DNA from: Aedes albopictus
Lineage: Eukaryota; Arthropoda; Insecta; Diptera; Culicidae
Length of the DNA stretch: 64,000 nt
Reading direction: 5' to 3'
NCBI RefSeq assembly: GCF_035046485.1
Contig: NC_085138.1
Coordinates: forward strand, 360,967,238-361,031,237
Below, piece by piece: positions 33,071 to 45,875 of this stretch. The notes beneath the pieces were generated by a model, which was not told where the DNA came from, made no database searches, and saw nothing but the letters and a program-made list of their open reading frames with translations. The position numbers and the translations under genes were made by a program. Every line of letters starts with the position of its first letter. The stretch's first letter is position 1.

Positions 33071-33528
33071 ATTCATTATAAAATTAGGGTTGTTTTAAAA
33101 ATTACAATTTCAATTTATAATATTTGTCAGATTAAAGTAAACATGAATATGTTTGTTTCAAATGTACGAAATTTGTCTCCGATATTCTGTTCAAAATTCT
33201 TATAAAACCCTGTTTAAAATTTCCTTAGGATCTTGTACAGGATTCCTACAGAACCTGAGTCAAGAACTCTTACAGAATTTTGTTCAGAATACTTACAGAA
33301 TCCTGTTCGAAATTGGGGTAGAAAATTGTTTAAAATTCCAGCAGATTCTTCAAGCTTCCTTTAAAACTTTATCCTGAATACTGAAATCTTCAGAATTTCT
33401 ACAATGTTTTTCTCAAAATTCCGACAGAGTGAAAAACTAGCATGAGTGTTAAAATTTATAAAAAAAATAGTATAATAAAACGGATTTCCATCCCAAGCAA
33501 CATTTTGATCACTCATTAACCTTGTAGA

Positions 33529-33594
33529 GGTTTTGAGAACCGTCATAAAACCTCGTGCCTTTTGTTTGGTTTTATGATGGTTCTAAGAACCTCT
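33529..33594. repeat. Stem-loop with 26-bp arms (GAGGTT..AGAACC..TCATAAAACC)
   Basis: The left arm at about 33529-33554 and right arm at about 33569-33594 pair over 26 positions with three mismatches and enclose a 14-base loop. This may be the core of a small MITE beginning near CCCAAGCAACA at 33493. Confidence 0.65.
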
Positions 33595-33990
33595 TCTAGT
33601 ATATTTAATTAAAAATGATCCTAGGGATGTTCAAGACTCCGACAGAATTCTAAGTTTTCGACAGAATTCCAAAAAATATGCTCATGATTCCTATAAAATC
33701 CTGTTAAGGATTCCAACAGCATTCCGTCCCGGTGAACAGATACAGACATGATTTTTATCCAAGACTTCTAAAGTACATCTTGACGAATAAGATTGCGAAA
33801 CAATCCTTTCTATAACTCCGACAGAATTCAGTTCAGAACTTGATGAAATCCTGAATTCCGGAATGATCCTTTTTAAATCCTATTTAAAATACCAGTGAAA
33901 TGTTTTTATTCATTTACTGGTGCGCAAAGCGTACAAACCGACTGGATTTCACAAAAAAAAACATATGTTGCATATGAGGTACATTTCTAT

Positions 33991-35330
33991 CCCTTTATAT
34001 GTGCTGCTATCTAAAAATCCTTCCTTACAAATGTATCTGTGTTCCATTCCACAACAAACGCCGCAGCACCCTCAGCTCACCCGGTAAATCTACATCTCGC
34101 TTCAAACCAGAACCGAGTAACCTTGAAATGCCGCTCCATCTACTCTTAAAACTCCGCTCGGAAGGGCCCACGGGAAACGTGCGGCTTCGGCACTCCAAGA
34201 TCAAGAGCTCTTGCGTTACCTCGCCGCCGTGAGCTTCGAAGCCTCACGTTGAGACTCTCGAACTTTTCACACCGCCGCACAGGCCGCTACCCGGCAGTCC
34301 CCTTGCAACAACCACAATTATTACCTATTGGTGAACGAGCATAGCCAATAGCACAGGCTTCGCTTTCAAGCCTCCCCGTTGTGGAGCAGCCAATCCCGCC
34401 CGACCCGATGGTGCCAGCTAGGCGAGCAGGACCGCGAACGAAATGGCGATGGGGGCATGGGGGTGAAACGGTCCACTACAGGACTGTTTTGAAGCATTCT
34501 AAGTTCAGAAAACATTTGGATATTGAATTGTTCAAACTCTATCGCAACAATAATGAAACAACATTCGATTAATCCTGTTTATAGATGCTTTTTCATCAAA
34601 CGTTTCTTTTGGTGAGCTCGTTCCATCTTATTCCATTCTTTTAAACTGTGGACTTCTCATCGTAAACATAAATTCTGTTTAAAACCCAGGGATTAGTGCA
34701 GGTTTTGTTGAAATCTGATTTTGCTTCGGAACCGGAAAATTGAAACAGTCTTGAAAAATAAAATTATCCTTAGAATAATTCACAAAGGTGCGCATCTTAC
34801 CTCGATTTTCACTGACGTCCCACCAACAGCTACGACGCGGTACCAACCGGTCTTATTCGCCAACTTCCCTAGGAGTAGAGATACCTGCAGAGGAGCGCCT
34901 CGTAGTACGACGACGTCGCACGGGGCTGCCGTACCAAAGTGCAAGGGTGTTTGTAGGTCTTGGGGCTGACCTATCTCCTCTCCCTTGGGACCCGCGCCAT
35001 GCCTGATCTCAGTTGAGCCCCAGTTGTTCCCAGTTACTGGTGGCCCCTCCACTTACAGATCTGTAGTTAGTTTCAAGTTAATTTATAGCTCCAGCAGCGA
35101 AGTGAAGCCAGTTTTGCGAGAATTCAGCACTCCAACAGGAGCTGTGGGACGACGGAGCGAAGCAGGGAAGGGAGATAGTCCGGGAGAGTGAAGTTATGTT
35201 TTTGTTATTTCTGTAAATGCTATCCACGGGCACTGATTTCCTATATATGGAGATCCCCGCTTTGCACTTCTTGCTAGCCTCGTCGCAGATTAAGAGTCTG
35301 AACCAGTGGTTTTCAATTGTTTTTCTTCAT
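33991..35330. other. GC-richer unique-looking island
   Basis: The stretch includes GGGCCCACGGGAAACGTGCGG near 34165 and, at about 34785-35180, a GC-rich block with TACGACGACGTCGCACGG. Open frames up to about 90 codons occur on both strands without domains. The composition would fit a solo LTR or an untranslated exon, but I found no TG...CA boundaries or duplications to support either. Confidence 0.3.
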
Positions 35331-35331
35331 C

Positions 35332-35684
35332 TGTCTTCTATCTTCTATCTTCTATCTTCTATCTTCTATCTTCTATCTTCTATCTTCTATCTTCTATCTT
35401 CTATCTTCTATCTTCTATCTTCTATCTTCTATCTTCTATCTTCTATCTTCTATCTTCTATCTTCTATCTTCTATCTTCTATCTTCTATCTTCTATCTTCT
35501 ATCTTCTATCTTCTATCTTCTATCTTCTATCTTCTTTCTTCTATCTTCTATCTTCTATCTTCTATCTTCTATCTTCTATCTTCTATCTTCTATCTTCTAT
35601 CTTCTATCTTCTATCTTCTATCTTCTATCTTCTATCTTCTATCTTCTATCTTCTATCCTCTTTCTTCTATCTTCTATCTTCTTA
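35332..35684. repeat. Heptanucleotide simple repeat (TTCTATC)n, about 50 copies
   Basis: The array is nearly perfect, with rare changes such as TTCTTTC and TATCCTC. Because 7 is not a multiple of 3 and the unit has no plus-strand stop, all three frames read as Leu-Ser-Ser-Ile-Phe-Tyr-Leu peptides. These are not genes. Confidence 0.95.
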
Positions 35685-35699
35685 CTTCAACGTTTAAGG

Positions 35700-38600
35700 A
35701 TTTTTGTCTGCAGAAGTATCTCCAAGAGTTTTTCCGGGGTTCGCTTCAAGACATCCTCTAGGAATCTCTCTATCAATTTATTTCGGGAATTTATTCAAGA
35801 ACTCCTCCAGTACTCTTGTCTGCAGTTTATGCATGAATTCCTGCAGACATTATTTCAAGGATTCTTCCATAATTGAAAATTTCTCCAGATTTTTTTTTGT
35901 AATTTCATGAAGTACTTCTGTAAAGTCGTTGAAGGTAGAAAATAATTCTTGGAGGAGTCTCCGAAGGAATCCCAGGAGATATTTTTGAATGAATCACATG
36001 AGCAGTTCTAAAAAACCTTCTAAAAATTTATATAGCAACCTCTGACGAAATTTTCCTAGGAATTCCTAAAGGAGGGATTCCTTGGAAAAAAAAATTGAAA
36101 GAATCACTGATTTTTTTATGTAAAAGATCTCTAGATGAATTTCTGACGTTTTGGAGGAATTGCTGATGAAAACACTTGCTGACATTCATGATCGGAGTCT
36201 CTGGAAATATTTTGGAAGAAGTTTCTGAAGAAGTGCTGAAAGAACCGTGGAGAAATTTCTGAAAGGAATTTTTCAACATATCTTCTATCTAATCCCTGTA
36301 AAAATCTCTTGAGATATTCTTAAATGAATCACTGGAGCAATATTTGAAAGAATACTGGGAATCCTAGACGGTGTTGCTGAGAAAACTATTTAAGGAATAC
36401 CTGGAGAAACTCCATGAAAATCCCTTGGTGGAATCCCTATTAGAATTTATCTGGAAATATTTAGTTAAATCTCTAGAGGAGTCCATTATCAAAATTTATG
36501 GATTTTCTGGAATAATACCCGGAGGAAGCTGTGAATGTTTTTTGGGTATCCCTGGAAGAATGTCTGAAGAAATACTTATAATTCCGTGAAATATGATAGA
36601 AAAATATCATAAAAATTTCTTAAGGAATTCCTATAGATGTTTCTAGGGATTATCTTTGAAGAAATTTCCAAATTTCTTAAAAGAAAATCCAAGTAAAAAT
36701 ACTAATGGTGTCCTTAGAAGGAATCCTGGATGAATCTCCGGGAAAATACATTCAGGAATACCCGAAGGAACTCCTGAAAGTATCTCTGTATGAATTTCTG
36801 CAGGAAACTTTCGAGGAATACTTGTTCAGAGTCTTCGAGAAATTTATTGAAGAATCCCTCAATGATATTTTGGAGGAATTGATAAAGAATCCTTGAAAGA
36901 AACCTTGGATTACTTTATGAGGGAATTCGTGGAAGTTATTTCTGAAGGCGAGACGTCTATAAATTACGTAATAAATGTCTGCAAGAGATTCTGAAGTCAG
37001 CTTGCGAGATATATCTTAACGATCCGCTGGGATCCTAAGGGATCCCTGAAAAATGTTTATATAGGAATGTTTGGAAGATTTTTTGAAGAGGAATTTCTGA
37101 AAAATCTAAACTCTTGATTTTCTGAAAAAAAAATAATAATTCAAACAACGATTCTGTGGATGATTTTCTGAAAGAATCTCAAGGAAAATATCTGAAATAG
37201 TCCACGGATCTTAAACATGGAAGATTTTCTGGAAATATACTTGGTGAAATTCCTGGAGGTTACTCTTGAGGAAACTCTGAAGAAACTCAGGAGGAATTCC
37301 TAGATTAATTCATGGGAAGATTTGTCTATTATGTACTACTTTCTTTGTATTCACAAGAAAATTTTGAGTAAGCAACTAAAATAATTTTAAACATTTTTCA
37401 TTTTTCTTCCAGTAGTTTCCTTAAAGAGTACTTTTTGAGTTTCTTTCTCAATCACCCTTAAACTCCGGGGATTGTGCCTCTTTTCTTAGAAATAATGCTC
37501 CTAGTTCTTCTAGAGCTTTACACATGAATTCATTGAAAAAAGTTCTTGAAATCTTTACATTAAAACATATAGACGATTTGTCGGCAGACTTTGACAAATT
37601 CACCACACTTGCTCCAAAAACTATTCGAATATTTAGTCCCACCAGAAACGCTCCAAAAACTTTTCTTGAAGTTTCTCTATTTTTTTTTCAGGATTGAGAA
37701 ACGCCTTTAGAAATTTCGCCACGCTTTTTGGTATTTTCTGAAATTTTACTTCAAAGTTTATCCGAAGCTTGTTTAGAGATGTCAGAAGATATTTCTCCAA
37801 GAAAATCTCAAAGGTTAATTTTAGAAAATCTTACAGGAATGCTTCCGAAATTATAATCAGAAATCCTTTAGCAATTCCTTCCGAAATTTTCGAGAGGTTT
37901 TTCCAAAAAATTCTCAAAGGATTCATTGAGAAAAATATTCACGAATTTCTTCAAAACTTCTTCCATTGATTTCTTTAGACAACGCTCCACGGATTGTATT
38001 CGAAATTTCTGTAGTGGTTTCTTAAAAAAGTCTTCTCTGAAATATTTTAGAAATTATGCCAGGGATTCTATCCAAGATTTCTCCAAGAATTCCTTTAACA
38101 ATTATTTAAAAGATTTTTTATGAAAATCTAGAGAATTATTCATGAATTCCTATGAAGTTTCCTTAAAAAAACTAAAACAATTATGATTTGTTGAATAAAT
38201 CCTTTCATAAATTCCCTACGAATTCCTTCCGAAAGTTATTCTGTTTTGAAATCAACCAATCATGAATCATGAAAGGGATTCTGTTATGAAATCATCCATG
38301 CATTGTTAAAGAAATTCCATCAGATGTGCATGAGTTTCCTCAGAAATTGCTCCATGGTTTTGTCAGAAAAATCTCCTGAGATTCTTGCAAAAAATTCATC
38401 CAGCGATTTCTTTTATATAATTAAAAGTTCTAAATTCCTTCAGGAATTTTGCAAGGGATTTCTCAAGCACATCTCCCAAAATTTTATTTGAAAATTCTTA
38501 CGAGCTTTTCTAACTAAAAGCTAATCCTTCACTCAATTCTTTCTGGGAATCCTTATGATTATTCTTAAGTGATTTTCTAAGAATAGTGAGGGATTTCTTT

Positions 38601-39200
38601 AAAAAATCTTTATTCAAAAAATTCGCCAAAGTTTCATTTACAAATTCTTCCAGGAATTCCTTCAGAAATTTCTCCAAATGTTCTTTTGGAATAACTTCTA
38701 TGGATTCTCATTCCAAAACTGTACAGTGGATATCTTCAGAATAACTCCAGAAATTCATTCATAAAACTTTTCAAGAAATCTGTCAAATAATCTCTCGAGA
38801 AATCTTCAAAAAATTTCTCCAGGGATTCTTTATCTTCGCATAAGAATTTCTTAAGAAATTCCACCAACAAATTCGTTCAAGAAGTTTTCCATATCTCAAA
38901 AGAAATGTTCCATGTTTTCCACTCAATTTGTCAATTTTTTCAACACATATTGTGCCTATGAACTTCAGGCATTACGTATGTTCCAAAGTATTTTTTGTAC
39001 AATTTCTCAAAATACAAAAGGAAATTCTGCTGAAATTTGTGAAAACTAAAGTCCTAGGGAAATTCTCCAAGGAATCACTGAGGATATTTCTAAAGTATAG
39101 AATTTTTTCGAAGGATTTTTTAAAGAAATACCTGGGAGAACTGAAAAACCCGAAGAATCCTCTCTAGGTATTCCTAGAATTATTTCTTGAAAACATCCTA
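35700..39200. repeat. Long tract of degenerate 24-bp-type satellite DNA
   Basis: The tract is filled by diverged facing words such as GGAGGAATTCCTG, GAAATTTCTG, AGGAATCCTTG and TTCTTCCAGGAATTCC. From about 39190 it grades into the clean 23-bp units of array II, with intermediate units such as AGAGTCCTGTTCAAGATTC. Frames up to about 80 codons on both strands reflect the palindromic words. No gene is visible. Confidence 0.6.
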
Positions 39201-39204
39201 GAAT

Positions 39205-42200
39205 CGATCAGAGTCCTGTTCAAGATTCTGCTGGAATTCTGCTTAGGATTTTGCTGGAATCCTGTTCAAAATTCTATTTGAATTGTGGTATCAGGTATCT
39301 GTTTGGAATCCCGTTCAGGTTTTGACTGGAATCCTGTTCATGACTTGACCAGAATCCTGTTTTAGATTCGACTGGAATCCTGTTTTAGATTCGACTGGAA
39401 TCCTGTTGAGGATTGGACTAGAAATCTGTTCACAATTAGAATAGAATCTTGTTCAGGATTCGACCAAAATTCTGTTCAGGAATCGAGTGGAATCCTGTTC
39501 AGGATTCGACCAGTATCTGGTTCAGGATTCGATCAAAATTCTGTTCGGGATTCGACTGGAATTCTGATTCAGGATTCGAATAGAATCCAATTCAGAATTT
39601 GACTGGAATCCTGTTCAGGATTTGACCAGAATCCGGTTCAGGATTTGACCAGAATCCGGTTCAGGTTTCGACTAGAATCCCTTTCACGATTCGACTAGAA
39701 CCGTGTTCGGAATTCGACTGAAATCCTGTTCAGAATTCGACTGGAATCTTGTAAAGGATTTGACTAGAATCCTGTTCAGGATTCGACTAGATTTCTGTTC
39801 AGGATTGGAATTTAATCCTGTTAAGGATTCGAACACAATATTGTTCAGCATTCGACCACAATCCTATCCAGGATTTGACCACATTCCTGTCCAGGATTTG
39901 ACTGGAATCCAGTTCAGGATTCGACTGGCGTCCTGTTCATGATTCGAATAGAGTCCTGTTCATGATTCGACCAGAATCCTGTTCAGGATTCGACCAGAAT
40001 CCTGTTCAGGATTCGACCAGAATCCTGTTCAAGATTCGACCAGAATCCTGTTCAGGATTCGACTAGAATCCTGTTCAGGATTCGACCAGAATCCTGTTCA
40101 GGATTCGACCAGAATCCTGTTCAAGATTCGACCAGAATCCTGTTCAGGATTCGACCAGAATCATGTTCAGAATTCGACCAGAATCCTGTTCAGGATTCGA
40201 CCAGAATCTTGTTCAGGATTCGGCCAGAATCTTGTTCAGGATTCGACCAGAATACTGTTCAGGATTCTACCAGAATCCTGTTCAGGATTCGATCATATTC
40301 CTGTTCAGGATTCGACCATAATCTTGTTCAGGATTCGATCATTATCCTGTTCAGGATTCGACCAGAATCCTGTTCAGAATTCGTCCAGAATCATGTTCAG
40401 AATTTGACCAGAACCCTGTTCAGGATTCGACCAGAATCCTGTTCAGGATTTGACCATAATCCTGTTCAGGATTCGACCATAACTCTGTTCAGCATTCGAC
40501 CAGAATCCTGTTCAGGATTCGACCAGAATCCTGTTCAGGATTCGACCAGAATCCTGTTCAGGATTCGACCAGAATCCTGTTCAGGATTCGACCAGAATCC
40601 TGTTCAGGATTCGACCAGAATCCTGTTCAGGATTCGACCAGAATCCTGTTCAGGATTCGACCAGAATCCTGTCCAGGATTAGACCAGAATCCTGACCAGG
40701 ATTCGACCAGAATCCTATCCAGGATTCGACCAGAATCCTATCCAGGATTCGACAAGAATCCTATCCAGGATTCGACAAGAATCCTGTCCTGGATTCGACA
40801 AGAATCCTGTCCTGGATTCGACCAGAATCCTGTCCTGGATTCGACCAGAATCCTGTCCTGGATTCGACCAGAATCCTGTCCAGGATTCGACCAGAATCCT
40901 ATCCAGGATTCGACCAGAATCCTATCCAGGATTCGACCAGAATCCTGTCCAGGATTCGACCAGAATCCTGTCCAGGATTCGACCAGAATCCTGCTCAGGA
41001 TTCGACCAGGATGCTGCTCAGGATTCGACCAGAATGCTGCTCAGGATTTGACCAGAATCCTGTTCAGGATTCGACGAGAATCCTGTTCAGGATTCGACGA
41101 GAATCCTGTTCAGGATTCGACTGGAATCCTGTTCAGGATTCGACTGGAATCCTGTTCAGGATTCGACCAGAATCCTGTTCAGGATTCGACCAGAATCCTG
41201 TTCAAGATTCGATTAGAATCCTGTTCAGGATTCGACCAGAATCATGTTCAGAATTCGACCAGAATCCTGTTCAGGATTCGACCAGAATCTTGTTCAGGAT
41301 TCGGCCAGAATCTTGTTCAGGATTCGACCAGAATACTGTTCAGGATTCTACCAGAATCCTGTTCAGGATTCGATCATATTCCTGTTCAGGATTCGACCAT
41401 AATCTTGTTCAGGATTCGATCATTATCCTGTTCAGGATTCGACCAGAATCCTGTTCAGAATTCGTCCAGAATCATGTTCAAAATTTGACCAGAACCCTGT
41501 TCAGGATTCGACCAGAATCCTGTTCAGGATTTGACCATAATCCTGTTCAGGATTCGACCATAACTCTGTTCAGCATTCGACCAGAATCCTGTTCAGGATT
41601 CGACCAGAATCCTGTTCAGGATTCGACCAGAATCCTGTTCAGGATTCGACCAGAATCCTGTTCAGGATTCGACCAGAATCCTGTTCAGGATTCGACCAGA
41701 ATCCTGTTCAGGATTCGACCAGAATCCTGTCCAGGATTAGACCAGAATCCTGACCAGGATTCGACCAGAATCCTATCCAGGATTCGACCAGAATCCTATC
41801 CAGGATTCGACAAGAATCCTATCCAGGATTCGACAAGAATCCTGTCCTGGATTCGACAAGAATCCTGTCCTGGATTCGACCAGAATCCTGTCCTGGATTC
41901 GACCAGAATCCTGTCCTGGATTCGACCAGAATCCTGTCCAGGATTCGACCAGAATCCTATCCAGGATTCGACCAGAATCCTATCCAGGATTCGACCAGAA
42001 TCCTGTCCAGGATTCGACCAGAATCCTGTCCAGGATTCGACCAGAATCCTGTCCAGGATTCGACCAGAATCCTGTCCAGGATTCGACCAGAATCCTGCTC
42101 AGGATTCGACCAGGATGCTGCTCAGGATTCGACCAGAATGCTGCTCAGGATTTGACCAGAATCCTGTTCAGGATTCGACGAGAATCCTGTTCAGGATTCG

Positions 42201-42625
42201 ACGAGAATCCTGTTCAGGATTCGACTGGAATCCTGTTCAGGATTCGACCAGAATCCTGTTCAGGATTCGACCAGAATCCTGTTCAAGATTCGATTAGAAT
42301 CCTGTTCAGGATTCGACCAGAATCCTGTTTAGGATTCGACCAGAATCCTGTTCAGAATTCGATCGGAATCCTGTTCGGGATTCAATCAGAATCTTGTTTA
42401 GGATTCGATCAGAATCGTGTTCAGGATTCGACCAGATTCGTGTTCAGCATTTGACCAGAATCCTGTTCAGGTTTCGACTGGAATCTTGCTTAGGATTCCA
42501 CTAGAATCCTGTTAAACGTTCGAACAGAATTCTATTCATGATTTGATTAGAATCCTGTTCGGGATATGACAAGAATCCTTTTCAGGATTTAATCACAAAC
42601 CCGTTCAGGGATCGACAAGAATTTC
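39205..42625 (+). repeat. Satellite array II: 23-bp palindromic unit, about 148 copies
   Basis: The unit is GAATCCT, spacer GTTC (also GTCC, ATCC), AGGATTC, and linker GACCA (also GACTG, GACAA, GACGA). The left margin (39205-39960) is diverged, the centre is clean, and the right margin (42350-42620) is diverged again. An internal duplication of about 1.1 kb spans roughly 40100-42290. Spurious plus-strand frames up to 428 codons arise because the unit has no stop; they are not genes. Confidence 0.95.
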
Positions 42626-43442
42626 CAAAAAGCATGCACACTCTGGTTGAAAACCACTGTCCCTACCCCCTAGAGGAGAGTGAATGTGTGGCTCCAGGCT
42701 GGCGGGTTCGGTCTTGGGATGATGTGTGTATGCATGCATGTTTCTCTCACAACACAAGCGAAAAAAACTCCACCCGGGCCTGTTTTGCCACCACCAGTTG
42801 TGGGCAAAATAGAAAGGAAAATTTTCCGCGAATCTGTTCCGGTTGTCGTCGTCGTCGTCGCTGCTGATTGTTGCCCATTGTTGGGGGGTTTGACCTACAC
42901 CTTGGAAGTGCACGGTTTTGAGCAATTTTTCTTCGGGCGGGCGGTGAGGGAAATGCGAAGAAGAAACCGCGCAAATGGAGAGACGCAGTAATGATGGGAT
43001 GGGAGAAGCACGTGCAACTTCCTATTTGTGGGGCGGTTCAGAAATAGACTAATGGGTTTCTAATGGGGCTTGTGGTGGGCTGTGGTGTTGATTTAGAGGA
43101 TAATGGGTCTATTTGTGTATTAATAATTCGATTGAACTGAATTGAAACCGTGAAAGTTGCGCAAATGGTGTGTTTACTGATAATTTCCTTTTTTTTCTGG
43201 TTTCATTTCAGGTACGTATTCTGGCGAAACGATGATTTGAATGGTATTCAGATAGGTATTGAGCATTGAGTTTTTACGCTGCAAGCTTCTAAATATTTCA
43301 GGAATCAGATTAATGGTATATTTATTATTTTCAAAGCAAGCAATCCTATGAAAATTCGAATTTTTTTTCTAAATCTGGGGAATATTCTTACAGAAAAATA
43401 AACAAAGTTTTAAACAGAATTTTTTCGATCAAGAAAAGGATT
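42626..43442. other. Unique-looking island with CGTCGTCGTCG run
   Basis: A GC-balanced part at 42640-43010 is followed by AT-rich DNA. Near 43185-43211 a pyrimidine tract ends in TTTCATTTCAG, which looks like a 3' splice site, but no coding frame follows it. Overlapping frames on both strands at 42605-42991 lack domains. Confidence 0.35.
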
Positions 43443-44601
43443 CCCGAGCAGAAGGGAATAGCAGCAGCATAATAAAATGTGTTATTTTGGAAAAATAACT
43501 GAGTAACGGAAAGAGTTATTTTCATGTTATTTACATAACATATCCTGTTATAAACTTGTCTGTCATAAGCGGCAAAATAACAAAAATTATAACAAAAAAA
43601 TGTTCCTGGAAGACCTGTTCAATAACATGTTTTGTTAGTTTCAAAAACAACTTAATAACAGCGAATTTTCAGAATATTTCAATAACAAATTTTGATATGA
43701 TTAAGTTATTGATAACAATCTGAAAACAAAATTTGCTTTTTTTCTGTTGCGGATAGGAACTCCTCCAAAGTCCCATATGAATTCAATGTGATACGCAACA
43801 ATATGATCTATTGTTAAATGTTTCATTCATAATTGGGACGCTATTGTTGTCGCAAGCGATTTATTTATCGAAAACAGAGAGAAACAATAGTTTTCGTTTA
43901 TTTTCCAAACAACTTAAGATGAAAAACTACCGACGTTTTGAAGCCTTTTATTAGGTGGTTCATTGTTCATAAGATTAATTTACATTATTACCTCATTGAT
44001 TGACACATTTAACCAAATGAATCTAAGTGGGCTCGATGCAATGAAATCAATAAAAATAAAATGTCTTAAAATAATCAATGGAGTTCTTCTTCTTGATGAC
44101 TTATTTTTTTACATTTTTGTCGAAAATGTGTTGTTCGTCCTTGAATTCCACCAGTTGATCCAAAATGTTTCATAAAATGGCTAAATGCTTATAAAACAAA
44201 AGGCTGATAAGTTGGCTCTGTCACAGTTAAAACGTAATGCCAGAGGAACTGATGACAAAATAATATTTTCTGTTACAGTTCCTCACGGAATGCTGTGAAC
44301 AACGGAAATCTCGAATGGTGTAGTTTTGATTGCAAAGCTAGTTATGTTGTAATATTAATGATCAAATATTTGTACAGTCTCAATGACACAATTATAACTG
44401 AACTTGTGCTACAACAAAACATGTTATTGAAATGTAATTTAAAGAAAATATACCAAGAGCACGATCATAACAAAATAAGACTGCCCAACAGAACATGTTA
44501 TGGAACGGTGATGACTTAATAAGTTAATAATAAAAAACCGAGATATAAAAACAGGTTTTGTGATTCCGTTGTTATTATTTTGATATTTTCCTCTGCTCGG
44601 G
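43443..44601. mobile_element. Candidate 1.16-kb DNA element with CCCGAGCAGARG ends
   Basis: The left end CCCGAGCAGAAGG at 43443 and the right end CCTCTGCTCGGG at 44590-44601 are inverted copies. Just inside both are ATAATAA and TTATTAT-rich segments and repeated AATAACA/TGTTATT words, dense at 43480-43740. The middle is AT-rich with no transposase frame. The flanks share only TT, so the duplication is weak. Confidence 0.5.
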
Positions 44602-45514
44602 TTCCTTCAAAAATCTTTTAAAGCAGACCAAACTTATGCTAATGTCGAATAAGATCCCTTGAGCATATTTAACGATTTTAGTGGGCGAGTGAATGCATCA
44701 TCATCATCAAACGAAGTTGTGTTCACATACTACTCTCAACTTCTTCATAACACATCATTCTACTACGGAGATAAATTAAGACTTCAAAGTAATTTGTTAC
44801 TCTCGTCACGAAATCTCGATTGCAATTCAGTCTTCTTCTAAGAGAATGAAAAAGAGACAGTTTAGCTCAGGTTAACGGTGCACCAGTTTTGTGCATACGT
44901 GTGACACTTTTGGTGGCTTCGCTCATTTCTTCAACAAAAGACCATAATGAAGCAAACAACACCGAGAGGAAAATATGAGTCAATCTCTATTTTTAAACTC
45001 CTTACCGAGTTTACACCGGTCGGTCGTCGTAGTGAAAGAAAGTGAATTTTCATTCAATACCTTCCGCGCTCACCGTCGTCACCCAATGCCTTTCCGTGGT
45101 TGTCGTCGAAGGCAGGAGTCTTGTTTCCGCGAGAGTGACGAGCTGCGTTTTTACTGAACCACTTCCTCATGCCTACATACATTCGCTCGCGTTCTCGTTG
45201 ATCTGCGAGTAAGATCACAGGAAAAAAATGTTTTCAAGGACACCAACCAAGAAGTGCAGGAAACCTGCCGTCGTCGTCGTCGTTGCAGTTCGAATGCAAT
45301 ATTCTGCATCCCAAGTGCAGCACACACGAAACCGACACAAACACATTCTCGGGCTCGATTGCAGTCTTTACGGCGACCCCCTTCGCCTCTCTCTCACATC
45401 GCCGCCCAAGTCGTCTTCGGTTTCCAGTTTCCATCTTTTGCAGACATGCCCCGCAGTCACCGCTGCATCGTTTTCTCAACTTGCCCATGTATGAGTTCTA
45501 AATTTGCATCATAC
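44602..45514. other. Unique-looking island, GC-rich towards the right
   Basis: The part at 44970-45480 contains GTCGTCGTCGTCG and TCTCTCACATCGCCGCCC runs and several overlapping frames on both strands (about 60-124 codons), none with a domain. It is similar in texture to the islands at 10.5, 21.5, 42.7 and 56.3 kb. No support for a gene was found. Confidence 0.35.
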
Positions 45515-45851
45515 CACAGAGAACAGACATTTAAGCTCGAACAAAAATACGTCGAATTCGTGTGTAAAGGATTTAAGTGTACCTCAACGCCACCAACGGA
45601 GACTGCCCCACATATAAAGTCGATTTGACCACACGATGGCAGTGTTCATCGTTAAAATACACTAGCCCACAAAGCGACACGAGCGCCAAACGGCCAAAAA
45701 ACGGCGAGCACTGGAAACAAATATGACAACACAACAATATAAGTGATAGGACGCTAGCGCCGCGCAACGGGAGCATAACCACATACTCTGATATGACCGT
45801 TACAAAGTTTTACACAAGGCAGAAAGCGAAGATAGACGTCTGTTCTCTGTG
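45515..45851. mobile_element. 337-bp non-autonomous DNA element with CACAGAGAACAGAC ends
   Basis: The left end CACAGAGAACAGACAT and right end ACGTCTGTTCTCTGTG are inverted repeats. The direct repeat ATCATAC flanks both sides at 45508-45514 and 45852-45858. A 7-bp (possibly 8 with one mismatch) duplication would fit a hAT- or P-type relative. No transposase frame is present. Confidence 0.8.
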
Positions 45852-45875
45852 ATCATACACCCTTAAATGAAACAA

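Larger units (their letters stand above)
32721..33990. repeat. Degenerate 23-bp-type satellite DNA
   Basis: Words such as AGAATCTTGTTCAGAATTTC, CAGAATTTTGTTCAGAA and AGAATCCTGTTCGAAATT recur near 23-bp spacing, especially at 32760-32990 and 33150-33400. These resemble the unit of satellite arrays II and III with many mutations. A MITE end at 33000-33070 and a stem-loop at 33529-33594 interrupt it. Confidence 0.6.

Noticed and set aside
33991..35200. Solo LTR in the GC-richer island
   Set aside because: I could not find TG...CA termini, flanking duplication or a polyadenylation signal arrangement, so it is left as an unassigned island.
35217..35876. 219-codon hydrophobic frame resembling a membrane protein
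   Set aside because: The Leu/Phe/Ile/Tyr content comes from the TTCTATC heptamer repeat, which is open in all three frames.
41011..42297. 428-codon open frame in array II
   Set aside because: Same reason: it is a translation of the 23-bp unit with a 23-residue period. It has no start context or domain.
45228..45628. Overlapping frames of 72-124 codons at 45.2-45.6 kb
   Set aside because: Three plus frames and one minus frame are open at once in a GTC-rich stretch, which indicates composition and not coding. The longest also runs into the 45515 element.
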